From assembly GCA_003643935.1 (NCBI GenBank), contig QMLJ01000026.1, positions 1-9,200 of the forward strand: a DNA stretch of 9,200 nucleotides. Direction: 5' to 3'. The notes under the pieces were generated by a model. That model searched no databases. It saw only the letters and a list, made by a program, of their open reading frames with translations, and had not been told where the DNA came from. Shown piece by piece: positions 1-6,513 of this stretch. Within the stretch, counting starts at the first letter, position 1. Every line of letters begins with the position of its first letter. The position numbers were made by a program, and so were the translations under genes. This DNA is from Deltaproteobacteria bacterium. GTDB lineage: Bacteria; Desulfobacterota; Desulfomonilia; UBA1062.

Positions 1-2
1 AA

Positions 3-152
3 GGTGTTTCCCGGCAGGGGTACCGGGTATAGCAAGAAAGTACCTTGGCCACGAGATGGTCGGTGAAGTAATACAGGCAGGCCATAAAGACTTTCCTCAA
101 CAAGAGGGAAACAAAGGCCATAAAGGTGGTGCTTGACCACGTAGCATCATGA
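3..152 (+). pseudogene. decayed C-terminal tail of a medium-chain (zinc-type) dehydrogenase, tentative
   Basis: Reading in the frame of position 3, the stretch from 72 to the TGA at 150-152 encodes YRQAIKTFLNK, then RET, then KAIKVVLDHVAS. This resembles the extreme C-terminus of medium-chain alcohol/sorbitol-type dehydrogenases, where an aromatic-R-x-A-hydrophobic helix is followed by a KVVL strand. The codons (GCC ATA AAG, AAG AGG GAA, GTG GTG CTT GAC) match those of the neighbouring genes. The preceding residues LATRWSVK stay in the same frame but are cut off by TAA at 69-71, and a TAG lies at 30-32. This suggests a gene tail broken by nonsense mutations, or sequence errors. A competing frame from position 2 is open to TGA at 134-136 (44 residues, including LGHEMVGEV), but its codon use fits less well. 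Only the tail lies in the window, so the family assignment is a guess from a short motif. Confidence 0.3.
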
Positions 153-161
153 TGCTAGACC
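133..161 (+). promoter_or_regulatory. weak promoter-like pair before serS
   Basis: TTGACC (133-138) matches five of six bases of a sigma-70 -35 box. After a 17-bp spacer, TAGACC (156-161) is a poor -10 with three of six matches. A start about 7 bp downstream would fall on the A of the serS ATG, which would make the transcript leaderless; serS indeed lacks a visible Shine-Dalgarno. The palindrome at 142-157 would fill the spacer. The -10 is weak, so this is a hypothesis. Confidence 0.2.
142..157. promoter_or_regulatory. perfect 16-bp palindrome, possible operator of serS
   Basis: TAGCATCATGATGCTA is an exact two-fold palindrome with no spacer, ending 10 bp before the serS start codon. Gapless palindromes of this length are typical binding sites for dimeric repressors, and the position would block initiation at serS. 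As RNA it would have no loop, so it is a poor terminator. It overlaps the end of the putative dehydrogenase tail. The operator role is inferred from symmetry and position alone. Confidence 0.35.
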
Positions 162-167
162 TTTTCC

Positions 168-1445
168 ATGCTTGATCTCAAAACTATAAGACAGGATCCC
201 TCAAGGGTTATACAGGCACTGGAAACCAGGGGTGAGACCGTAGACATAGAGGCATTGCTTGGCCTTGACAGAAAGAGAAGGGAACTCATCCAGAAGGCGG
301 ATGTACTAAAGGCAAGAAGGAATGCCTTTTCCCAGGAGATAGCAAGATCCAAGGCAGAGGGAAAGGATCATGTTGCTGTCGACACCAAGCAAATGCGAGA
401 GATATCCGAGACCATAAAGGGCATTGATAGTGAAATAAGGCAACTCGAAGAAAAAATCAAACAGATCCTTCTTGGTATACCGAACATACCTCATGAAAGC
501 GTACCCATAGGGAAGAACGAGGAACAAAACCGGATCAAGAGACACTGGGGTGACAAGCCGGAATTTGACTTCATACCAAGGCCACACTGGGAACTAGGCG
601 AGTCATTGGGAATACTTGACTTCAAGAGGGCTGCAAAACTTTCAGGGACAAGATTCTGCCTCTATTGGGGCATGGGAGCAAGGTTGGAAAGGGCACTCAT
701 AACCTTCATGTTGGACGTGCATACAAAAGAACACGGCTACATTGAGGTGCTGCCCCCTTTCATGGTCAGTAGGGAGACCATGACAGCCACTGGTCAACTA
801 CCCAAGTTCGAGGACGACCTCTTCTCGACCAAGGACCAGTATTATCTGATACCAACTGCAGAGGTGCCAGTGACAAATATCTTTAGGGCCGAGACCATAA
901 ATGAAGAGGACCTTCCAATAAAGCTTGTTGCATTTACACCTTGCTTCAGGAGAGAGGCAGGCTCCTACGGAAAAGACACAAGGGGGCTTACGCGCCAACA
1001 TCAGTTCAATAAGGTGGAGCTCGTGCGCTTTGCACATCCGTCACATTCATACGAGGACCTTGAGGAACTCACTTCAGAGGCAGAAGAAATACTCAGGAGA
1101 TTGAATCTACACTACAGGGTGGTAACCCTATGCACCGGTGACCTAGGCTTCTCAGCATCCAAAACCTATGATCTCGAGGTGTGGATGCCAGGCCAGAACA
1201 GGTACGTTGAGATATCATCATGCTCTAACTTCGAGGACTTCCAGGCAAGGAGGGCAAGGATAAGGTTTGCATCGAATAACACCAAGAAGACCGGGCTTTG
1301 TCATACACTCAATGGCAGTGGTCTGGCCGTAGGAAGAACCCTTGCCGCGATACTCGAGAACTACCAGCTCCCGGATGGATCCGTGGAGGTTCCTGATGTC
1401 CTTAAGGCCTACATGGGTCTTGACCGAATAGAGCCTATAAGCTAG
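168..1445 (+). CDS. serS: seryl-tRNA synthetase (serine--tRNA ligase)
   Basis: This cytoplasmic class II aminoacyl-tRNA synthetase activates serine with ATP and charges tRNA-Ser (and tRNA-Sec where present). The 425 residues match the bacterial family length of about 420-430. The N-terminus [11 protein letters not shown] is typical and decides the start. Residues about 30-100 are charged and heptad-like, forming the antiparallel coiled-coil arm that holds the long variable arm of tRNA-Ser. The serine-binding TAEVP loop is at 230-234. Motif 2 is [14 protein letters not shown] from residue 260, and motif 3 is [13 protein letters not shown] around 382-394 with the ATP-binding Arg at 390. No Shine-Dalgarno is visible upstream (GACCTTTTCC precedes the ATG). 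Two tRNA-Ser genes follow after 16 bp, so enzyme and substrates are probably made from one transcript. The identification is secure. Confidence 0.98.
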   Translation: MLDLKTIRQDPSRVIQALETRGETVDIEALLGLDRKRRELIQKADVLKARRNAFSQEIARSKAEGKDHVAVDTKQMREISETIKGIDSEIRQLEEKIKQILLGIPNIPHESVPIGKNEEQNRIKRHWGDKPEFDFIPRPHWELGESLGILDFKRAAKLSGTRFCLYWGMGARLERALITFMLDVHTKEHGYIEVLPPFMVSRETMTATGQLPKFEDDLFSTKDQYYLIPTAEVPVTNIFRAETINEEDLPIKLVAFTPCFRREAGSYGKDTRGLTRQHQFNKVELVRFAHPSHSYEDLEELTSEAEEILRRLNLHYRVVTLCTGDLGFSASKTYDLEVWMPGQNRYVEISSCSNFEDFQARRARIRFASNNTKKTGLCHTLNGSGLAVGRTLAAILENYQLPDGSVEVPDVLKAYMGLDRIEPIS

Positions 1446-1461
1446 TTTATAGCAAGTACTA

Positions 1462-1549
1462 GGAGGGATGGCCGAGTGGCTTAAGGCGGCGGTCTTGAAA
1501 ACCGCTGTACCGCAAGGTACCGTGGGTTCGAATCCTACTCCCTCCGCCA
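1462..1549 (+). tRNA. tRNA-Ser(UGA)
   Basis: An 88-nt class II tRNA. The acceptor stem pairs GGAGGGA with TCCCTCC, then comes discriminator G and an encoded CCA. The D-arm is typical for tRNA-Ser (TGGCCGAGTGG). The anticodon stem GCGGT/ACCGC encloses the loop CTTGAAA with anticodon TGA at 1496-1498, reading UCN codons. A long variable arm (GTACC/GGTAC) is the serine-class identity feature read by SerRS. The T-arm has GTGGG TTCGAAT CCTAC. It lies 16 bp after the serS stop with no promoter in between, so it is probably processed from a serS transcript. Confidence 0.97.
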
Positions 1550-1557
1550 ACACCTAT

Positions 1558-1649
1558 GGAGAGATGGCCGAGTGGCTTAAGGCGCTCGCCTGCTAAGCGA
1601 GTGTGGGGTGAAAGCTCCACCGAGGGTTCAAATCCCTCTCTCTCCGCCA
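1558..1649 (+). tRNA. tRNA-Ser(GCU)
   Basis: A 92-nt class II tRNA. The acceptor stem is GGAGAGA/TCTCTCC with discriminator G and an encoded CCA. The anticodon stem CTCGC/GCGAG encloses the loop CTGCTAA, with anticodon GCT at 1592-1594 reading AGC/AGU. The long variable arm (GTGGGG/CTCCAC) marks the serine class. Its first 20 or so bases are almost the same as those of the tRNA-Ser 8 bp upstream, as expected for isoacceptors sharing a synthetase or arising by duplication. Confidence 0.97.
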
Positions 1650-1659
1650 GTAAAGAAAC

Positions 1660-1718
1660 AAACCGGGGTTGTGTCTTGGTATGCCTTAATTATTGGCAAC
1701 AAGAAATAACCCCGGTTT
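1660..1718 (+). terminator. long interrupted hairpin, probable terminator of the serS-tRNA unit
   Basis: AAACCGGGGTT (1660-1670) pairs perfectly with AACCCCGGTTT (1708-1718). Inside it TCTTG (1674-1678) pairs with CAAGA (1700-1704), and TGCC (1682-1685) with GGCA (1695-1698), around a 9-nt AT-rich loop. The strong GC outer stem ends in GGTTT followed by ATCGTTATT, which is T-rich but not a clean U-tract. It sits 10 nt after the second tRNA and before the next gene, the right place for a terminator. Its length and internal bulges are more than a simple terminator needs, so a leader structure for the following gene or a small RNA remains possible. Confidence 0.55.
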
Positions 1719-1721
1719 ATC
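1693..1721 (+). promoter_or_regulatory. weak promoter-like pair before the YchF-like gene
   Basis: TTGGCA (1693-1698) resembles a sigma-70 -35 box (five of six), with TTTATC (1716-1721) after 17 bp as a poor -10. Transcription would begin near 1728, leaving a short leader that contains GAGAGG before the ATG at 1745. The pair overlaps the right arm of the hairpin. Support is only the -35 match, the spacing and the position. Confidence 0.2.
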
Positions 1722-1744
1722 GTTATTAGAGAGGATTTAGATAG

Positions 1745-2824
1745 ATGAAGCTAGGAATAATAGGACTTCCGGGTTCTGGCAAGACTACCATATTCAGAGC
1801 CCTTTCAGGGAAATCCGGCCTTACTCTACCCGGCGATGAAAGCAGGCCAGGGGCAAATGTCGCATCCGTGGAGGTGATGGATCCCAGGGTGGATAGGTTG
1901 GCAGCCATGTATAGACCTCGTAAGGTCACCCGTGCCAGGTTTGATGTCGTCGACTTTCCGTATATTGGGAGGAAAGAAGGAGATAGACAGTTACTCACTC
2001 CGTCCGAGCTAGGACTTATACGGAGCATCGATGCGCTGTGCATTGTTATCAGGAATTTCAGGGATCCTCTCATGGACAGCATATACGGAGAACCAAGGCC
2101 CAGGCATGACCTTGACAGCCTCTACTCAGAGATCCTGCTTTCTGACCTACTTGTTATAGAAAAGAGGCTGTCCAGTATTGAGAAGACAATGGCCAGGGGC
2201 AAGAATCCTGATGATAGCAGGATGGAGAGGGAATTACTTATAAGGATTAAGGATAATCTTGAACAGGGCTCAGATATAAGTAGCCTCAGGCTCCAGGAAA
2301 AAGAAAAGAGACTTATCTCAGGATACCAGTTCCTGTGCTTAAAGCCTGCCATGGTCCTGCTTAATTCTGATGAGACCAGCTTTGGGAACAACGGTGACTT
2401 GATAGCAGAAATGGAAAAGAGGTTTAAGGTGATGGAACTCGCTGGTAGGTTCGAGATGGAGCTCTCAGACCTAGACACAAAGGACATGAACGAACTTATG
2501 AATGATATGGGCCTGGACGCGTCTGTCCTGGACAGACTTACCACGCTGGCATACGGGGTACTGGGTTACATAAGTTTCTTTACCGTTGGAGAGGACGAGG
2601 TAAGGGCATGGACGATAAAGAGAGGCACAAAGGCGCTCGATGCAGCAGGAGTGATACATTCCGACATTGCAAAGGGCTTTATCAGGGCGGAGTGCTTCAG
2701 CTTTTCCGACCTTATGGCAGCTGGTTCTGAGAAAGAACTTAGGGGAAAAGGACTAATTCGACTAGAGGGCAAGGATTATACAGTAAAGGACGGTGATATT
2801 CTCAACATAAGATTCAATGTATGA
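1745..2824 (+). CDS. divergent YchF/OLA1-like P-loop NTPase with C-terminal TGS domain
   Basis: A 359-residue cytoplasmic P-loop protein close to the usual YchF length of about 363. The N-terminal MKLGIIGLPGSGKTT holds the Walker A motif (residues 7-15), but YchF proper has an N-x-x-G-K-S/T form. The G3 region reads VDFPYIG near 69-75 instead of the family's D-x-A-G-L. NSDE at 207-210 matches the NxxE motif that gives YchF its ATP preference. An extended charged region at about 130-195 corresponds to the inserted helical domain. The C-terminus fits the DUF933/TGS module, with AWTIKRGTKALDAAG near 288-302, IHSDIAKGFIRAE near 304-316 and GDILNIRFNV at the end. YchF proteins bind ribosomes and nucleotides; this one looks like a diverged paralogue, so its substrate and role are uncertain. 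GAGAGG lies about 10 nt before the ATG. The gene converges on polA with 4 bp between the stops. Confidence 0.8.
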   Translation: MKLGIIGLPGSGKTTIFRALSGKSGLTLPGDESRPGANVASVEVMDPRVDRLAAMYRPRKVTRARFDVVDFPYIGRKEGDRQLLTPSELGLIRSIDALCIVIRNFRDPLMDSIYGEPRPRHDLDSLYSEILLSDLLVIEKRLSSIEKTMARGKNPDDSRMERELLIRIKDNLEQGSDISSLRLQEKEKRLISGYQFLCLKPAMVLLNSDETSFGNNGDLIAEMEKRFKVMELAGRFEMELSDLDTKDMNELMNDMGLDASVLDRLTTLAYGVLGYISFFTVGEDEVRAWTIKRGTKALDAAGVIHSDIAKGFIRAECFSFSDLMAAGSEKELRGKGLIRLEGKDYTVKDGDILNIRFNV

Positions 2825-2828
2825 GATG

Positions 2829-5378
2829 CTAATGGGCATGGTACCAGCTCTCGCCTATGCCCATATCCACCTTCAGGGGCACGGAGAGCGGATATGCGCC
2901 TTCCATTTCTTCCCTTACAATGGCCGATACTTGATCTACCTCGCTTTCTTCTACCTCGAAAACGAGCTCGTCGTGTACCTGTATTACCATCTTGCTCTTC
3001 AAGGCCTTCAGCCTTGAGTGTATTTTCACCATGGCCTTCTTTATTATGTCAGCTGCACTACCCTGTATTGGTGTATTGACTGCAATCCTCTTGGCTGCCT
3101 CTCTCTCGTTAAAATTCGCCGAGCTTATACCTGGTATAGAACGCCTTCTTCCAATTATGGTGGTAACAAAACCTTGTTTTTTTGCCATCTCTACAGTATC
3201 CTTAATGTAGGCTTTTACTCCGGGGTACTTGTCCAGGTAATTTTCTATGTAGCGCCTTGCCATGTCTCTTGGTATGCCAAGCTCGCCGGCCAGTCTGTGT
3301 GCACTCATGCCGTATATGATGCCAAAGTTTATGGTCTTAGCCTTTCTCCTTTCCTCCTCGCTCACCTCGTCGAGAGAGACGCCAAATATCTCGGAGGCGG
3401 TCGATGCATGTATATCTGTATCATGGATGAAAGAATCCATTAGCGCCTTGTCCCCAGTTATGTGGGCAAGCACACGCAGCTCAATCTGGGAGTAGTCAGC
3501 GCTCAGTATCCTGAACCCACGAGGGGCAACAAATGCCTTTCTTATACGCTTGGTCGCCTCGCTTCTCACGGGTATGTTCTGGAGATTGGGCTCTGAGGAT
3601 GATATACGACCCGTGGCCGTTACACACTGGTTGAATTTTGCATGAATCCGACCTGTACTTGGATCAACCATACCGGCCAATGCATCTATGTAAGTATTCT
3701 TAAACTTCGTGAGCATCCTGTAGTCCAGCACCAGCCCGGGCAATTCATGCCTGTGTCTCAAGGCTTCCAGCACCCCACTATCCGTTGAATAACCTGTTTT
3801 TGTCCTCTTCATCGGTGGGAGACCAAGATCTTCAAACAGTATCTGGGCTAGCTGGCGTGTTGAATTGATGTTGAACCTCCTGCCGGAGATAGAATATATC
3901 TTGTGTTCCAGTCTCTCTATGTCAGAGCTCGTCTCTTCGGATAGCCGGGAGAGGACCTCTTTATCCACAAGAACACCCCTTGTCTCCATTGCGGCCAAGA
4001 CATACACAAGGGGCATTTCTATATCCCTGTAGACATTCTCAACACCAAGCTCATGCATCCTTTCCTCAAGCCTGGTCCTAAGGGGCAAAAGCACCTCGGC
4101 ATGGGATGCAAGAAACCTTGCAGTATCTTCCCTGGATAGACCTTTAAGCGAACGCGCATTCTTCCCACTACCCAGCACATCCCTTTTACTATCCAGGTCA
4201 ATGCCCAAGTATGCCCTTGAGAGGTCTTCAATCCTTGTGACGTTAGAGGTTGCATCGCAGCAATAGGAGCTTATCATGGTATCAAAAAGCCTTGCCCTTG
4301 TTTTAACACCTATCTTCTCCGCTTCTACAATGGCCTGCTTTGAATCGTGTATGGTTATGTCCATATCCATCTTACCAAGTGGAAGCAGGTACTTAGTAAG
4401 ATCAAGGCACGCGAGGTTCTCTTCGCCGTTGTTCAGGGCCGAGCCCAGTCCGGGCAATATAAACATCCCCACAGGTCCGTGCACATCGCTCTCACAGGCA
4501 TACTTGAAATTCACCCCTGTGTCCTTTAAGCCTGCACCCGGCCCAAGCTCCCTGAGTAGTTCCTTGAATTCTAGTTCCCTGAAAACATCTTCAAGTGACT
4601 TGATATCCTCGCCCTTTAGTTTTAGGTCATCGAGTTCAATGTCAATCTCAATGTCCCTATCAAGCCTCACGAGTTCCAGACCAGAGAGCGCGTTTGCTGA
4701 GCCCTCCTTCATCAAACCCTTAAGTCTGTCCTGTTTTATCCGGTCAAGACCCTTTAGTATCTCGTCCAGGTGCCCAACCTCATTGATTAGGGTTATGGCA
4801 CCCTTGGGACCTATGCCTCCCACACCAGGTATATTATCCGAACTATCCCCCATTATGGCCAGCAAGTCAGGTATGTACTCTGGATATACACCGAACTTAT
4901 CCTTTACGGCATCTGCATCGTAAAACCGGTCTTTCATCGTATCCCAAACATACACACCCTGTCCCACCAGCTGCATAAGGTCCTTGTCCCCAGAGACAAT
5001 GATTACATAAGCCCTGTCTCTAAATCTCCGTGCAAGCGTGGCTATGATGTCGTCTGCTTCGTACCCTTCTTTCTGGAGTACAGGTATACCTAGGGCATGA
5101 ACAATCTTTAATATGTAGGGAAACTGTATCTCCAGGTCCTCTGGCATCTTGAGCCTAGTGGCCTTGTACTCCTTGTACACAAGATGTCTCAATGTAGGCC
5201 CTCTTGAATCCAGGACAAATGCCATGTGGGTTGGGGCCTTTTCTTTTAGTATCTTGAAAAGCATACGCGTTAGTATGTAAACCGCGTTGGTAGGTAACCC
5301 CCTGGAGGTGCTGAGCCCCCTCATGGCGTAGAAGGCCCTGTATATGTAGGAGCTACCATCAAGTAGATATATTTCCAT
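2829..5378 (-). CDS. polA: DNA polymerase I, proofreading domain degenerate
   Basis: Family A polymerase for Okazaki fragment processing and repair synthesis; 849 residues, against 928 in E. coli. Residues 1-290 form the 5'-nuclease: LLDGSSYIYRAFYA at 5-18, GYEADDIIATLARR at 105-118, VSGDKDL at 128-134, and the helix-hairpin-helix GDSSDNIPGVGGIGPKG at 177-193. Residues about 290-450 correspond to the 3'-5' exonuclease fold, which keeps the LFDTMISSYCCD segment (364-375) but lacks a recognisable D-x-E metal motif and Y-x-x-x-D motif; proofreading is therefore probably absent. The polymerase domain is intact: motif A DYSQIELR with Asp628, motif B R677/K681/F685/Y689 (NFGIIYG), and motif C VHDE at 801-804. 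The start MEIYLLDGSS is family-typical. It lies 11 bp after the Nudix gene with only a weak GAGATAG as ribosome-binding site, suggesting coupled expression at the operon's end. Confidence 0.96.
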   Translation of the reverse strand: MEIYLLDGSSYIYRAFYAMRGLSTSRGLPTNAVYILTRMLFKILKEKAPTHMAFVLDSRGPTLRHLVYKEYKATRLKMPEDLEIQFPYILKIVHALGIPVLQKEGYEADDIIATLARRFRDRAYVIIVSGDKDLMQLVGQGVYVWDTMKDRFYDADAVKDKFGVYPEYIPDLLAIMGDSSDNIPGVGGIGPKGAITLINEVGHLDEILKGLDRIKQDRLKGLMKEGSANALSGLELVRLDRDIEIDIELDDLKLKGEDIKSLEDVFRELEFKELLRELGPGAGLKDTGVNFKYACESDVHGPVGMFILPGLGSALNNGEENLACLDLTKYLLPLGKMDMDITIHDSKQAIVEAEKIGVKTRARLFDTMISSYCCDATSNVTRIEDLSRAYLGIDLDSKRDVLGSGKNARSLKGLSREDTARFLASHAEVLLPLRTRLEERMHELGVENVYRDIEMPLVYVLAAMETRGVLVDKEVLSRLSEETSSDIERLEHKIYSISGRRFNINSTRQLAQILFEDLGLPPMKRTKTGYSTDSGVLEALRHRHELPGLVLDYRMLTKFKNTYIDALAGMVDPSTGRIHAKFNQCVTATGRISSSEPNLQNIPVRSEATKRIRKAFVAPRGFRILSADYSQIELRVLAHITGDKALMDSFIHDTDIHASTASEIFGVSLDEVSEEERRKAKTINFGIIYGMSAHRLAGELGIPRDMARRYIENYLDKYPGVKAYIKDTVEMAKKQGFVTTIIGRRRSIPGISSANFNEREAAKRIAVNTPIQGSAADIIKKAMVKIHSRLKALKSKMVIQVHDELVFEVEESEVDQVSAIVREEMEGAYPLSVPLKVDMGIGESWYHAH

Positions 5379-5389
5379 ATCAGGCTATC

Positions 5390-5860
5390 TCATTTGTAGA
5401 GAATTCCCTTGTCCTCGCCCTTCTTCCAGTCTGTATAGTCTGCTATGATGCTTGCGTGGTCAAAGGCTATGTCCTGAGGGAGGTTATCCAGTGCAAAGAC
5501 TCTTGCATTTGCCGCATCGTCACCTGGTATCAACTCGCCATGTGCTACAGCGATAAACACAGTGGTGATGGTATGTCCCCTAGGATCCCTGTCCGGCGAG
5601 GAGTACACATGAAACATTCTTAGATTCCTGACTTCAAGTCCAGTCTCTTCCCTAGCTTCGCGTATTGCCGCATCCTCTACGCTCTCACCATAATCTACGA
5701 ACCCACCTGGCAAGGCCCAGCCCTCAGGCGGATTTTTTCTGTATATCATCACGATGCCATCATTGTACTCTATTATTATGTCTACGGTTGGTACAGGGTT
5801 ATTGTATACAACTATACCATGACCGCATCTTGGACACGTAATGGTCTTTGTAGTAGCCAT
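5390..5860 (-). CDS. Nudix hydrolase with N-terminal CxxC
   Basis: Nudix enzymes cleave nucleoside diphosphates linked to another group, using divalent metal bound by the Nudix helix. The 156-residue protein holds a complete Nudix box, GX5EX7REUXEEXGU, from Gly53 to Leu75, with E59, R67, E68, E71 and E72 all present. Upstream are CPRCG at 9-13 and PVPTVDIII, a layout common in the ADP-ribose pyrophosphatase/NADH pyrophosphatase-like branch. Only one CxxC pair is present, so the zinc ribbon is half-sized and may be non-functional or completed by dimerisation. The segment [16 protein letters not shown] after the box fits ADP-ribose or oxidised-nucleotide hydrolases, but the substrate cannot be set from sequence. 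The start overlaps the preceding stop as TAATG, with weak ribosome-binding sequence, pointing to translational coupling. polA follows after 11 bp, so a house-cleaning role near DNA repair is possible. Confidence 0.92.
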   Translation of the reverse strand: MATTKTITCPRCGHGIVVYNNPVPTVDIIIEYNDGIVMIYRKNPPEGWALPGGFVDYGESVEDAAIREAREETGLEVRNLRMFHVYSSPDRDPRGHTITTVFIAVAHGELIPGDDAANARVFALDNLPQDIAFDHASIIADYTDWKKGEDKGILYK

Positions 5861-6513
5861 TATGCTTGTCTTACCTGTATAGACACGGATACGCCATGGG
5901 AATCATCCACGTATACATCTGCCACAGAGGAAAGCTCCTTAAAGATGCTATCCAGCCTGTCTTTGATCTTGGTCTCGGGTCTTGCATCTGGACAGGCTAT
6001 CTTCACTGTACACCCATCCAAGGCAATCTTTATCACCCTGCCTTTATCCGTACTGTCTATGATCGCACCAATAGACTCTACAAACGCAGATGAGAGCACA
6101 TTGTAATCTATCTTTACATAGCATGAACCCTGGGTATCTATCTGCAATTCCCTCTTGGTGTCGTGCTTGAACCTCATGTCGGCCATGAGGAAATCGGTCT
6201 CCATCCTGAGATATTCCCTCAAGTCTACTGACTCTATCTCTCCCTGCGCCATCTGTATCTTATAGCTCACGGCCTTTAGTATAGAGTTTATTGCCTCGGC
6301 ACCTTCAAGTATGGATGCCAGATCTTCCCTGTTCTTTTTTGCTATCTTACTGATCTCCTCAGGTGACATGCCATCCATCTCACTTAGCATGTCATTCCTT
6401 GTCTCGATGAGCTGGGACCTACCCATTATCCACATTAAAGGTGTATTGAGGTTATGTACCATTCCACCAAGAAGCGACCCCGCATGGTTCAATACCCTCT
6501 GCCTTGGATTCAT
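5860..6513 (-). CDS. histidine-kinase-like protein with H-box but no recognisable ATP-binding motifs
   Basis: A 217-residue soluble protein with no membrane segment or sensor domain. Residues 11-26 ([16 protein letters not shown] region) match the H-box of histidine kinases, with His20 as candidate phospho-acceptor followed by N-L-N-T-P-L. A helical stretch (40-90) fits the second DHp helix. [20 protein letters not shown] near 96-115 corresponds to the linker that leads into the ATPase domain in many deltaproteobacterial kinases. The place of the N-box reads [13 protein letters not shown] (139-151) with no metal-binding Asn, and no D-x-G-x-G G1 box or glycine-rich lid follows. It therefore probably cannot autophosphorylate, but could act as a dimeric phosphotransfer protein in the manner of Spo0B or ChpT, or as a kinase inhibitor. 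GGAGG stands 4 nt before the ATG, which overlaps the preceding stop as ATGA. No response regulator is in the window. Confidence 0.75.
   Translation of the reverse strand: MNPRQRVLNHAGSLLGGMVHNLNTPLMWIMGRSQLIETRNDMLSEMDGMSPEEISKIAKKNREDLASILEGAEAINSILKAVSYKIQMAQGEIESVDLREYLRMETDFLMADMRFKHDTKRELQIDTQGSCYVKIDYNVLSSAFVESIGAIIDSTDKGRVIKIALDGCTVKIACPDARPETKIKDRLDSIFKELSSVADVYVDDSHGVSVSIQVRQA

Noticed and set aside
2..136. Plus-strand open frame of 44 codons ending at 134-136, with an LGHEMVGEV string like the N-terminal part of medium-chain dehydrogenases.
   Set aside because: Its codon use is less like that of the neighbours than the frame ending at 150-152, and the motif would be at the wrong end of the protein; kept only as an alternative.
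1218..1553. Minus-strand open frame of 111 codons including GVGFEPTVPCGTAVF.
   Set aside because: This is the antisense translation of tRNA-Ser(UGA) and the serS 3' end; the GFEPT-like string is a known artefact of translating tRNA genes.
2122..2544. Minus-strand open frame of 140 codons inside the YchF-like gene.
   Set aside because: Serine/leucine-rich antisense shadow of a clear coding region with no recognisable domain.
2832..2864. Inverted repeat ATGGGCAT/ATGCCCAT at the polA 3' end, considered as a terminator.
   Set aside because: It lies in the last codons of polA, has a 17-nt loop and no following T-tract on the minus strand, so it is not a credible intrinsic terminator.
4276..4923. 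Plus-strand open frame of 215 codons inside polA.
   Set aside because: It is antisense to conserved polA 5'-nuclease codons and is unusually serine/proline-rich, as expected of a complementary-strand shadow; no homology pattern or ribosome-binding site supports it.
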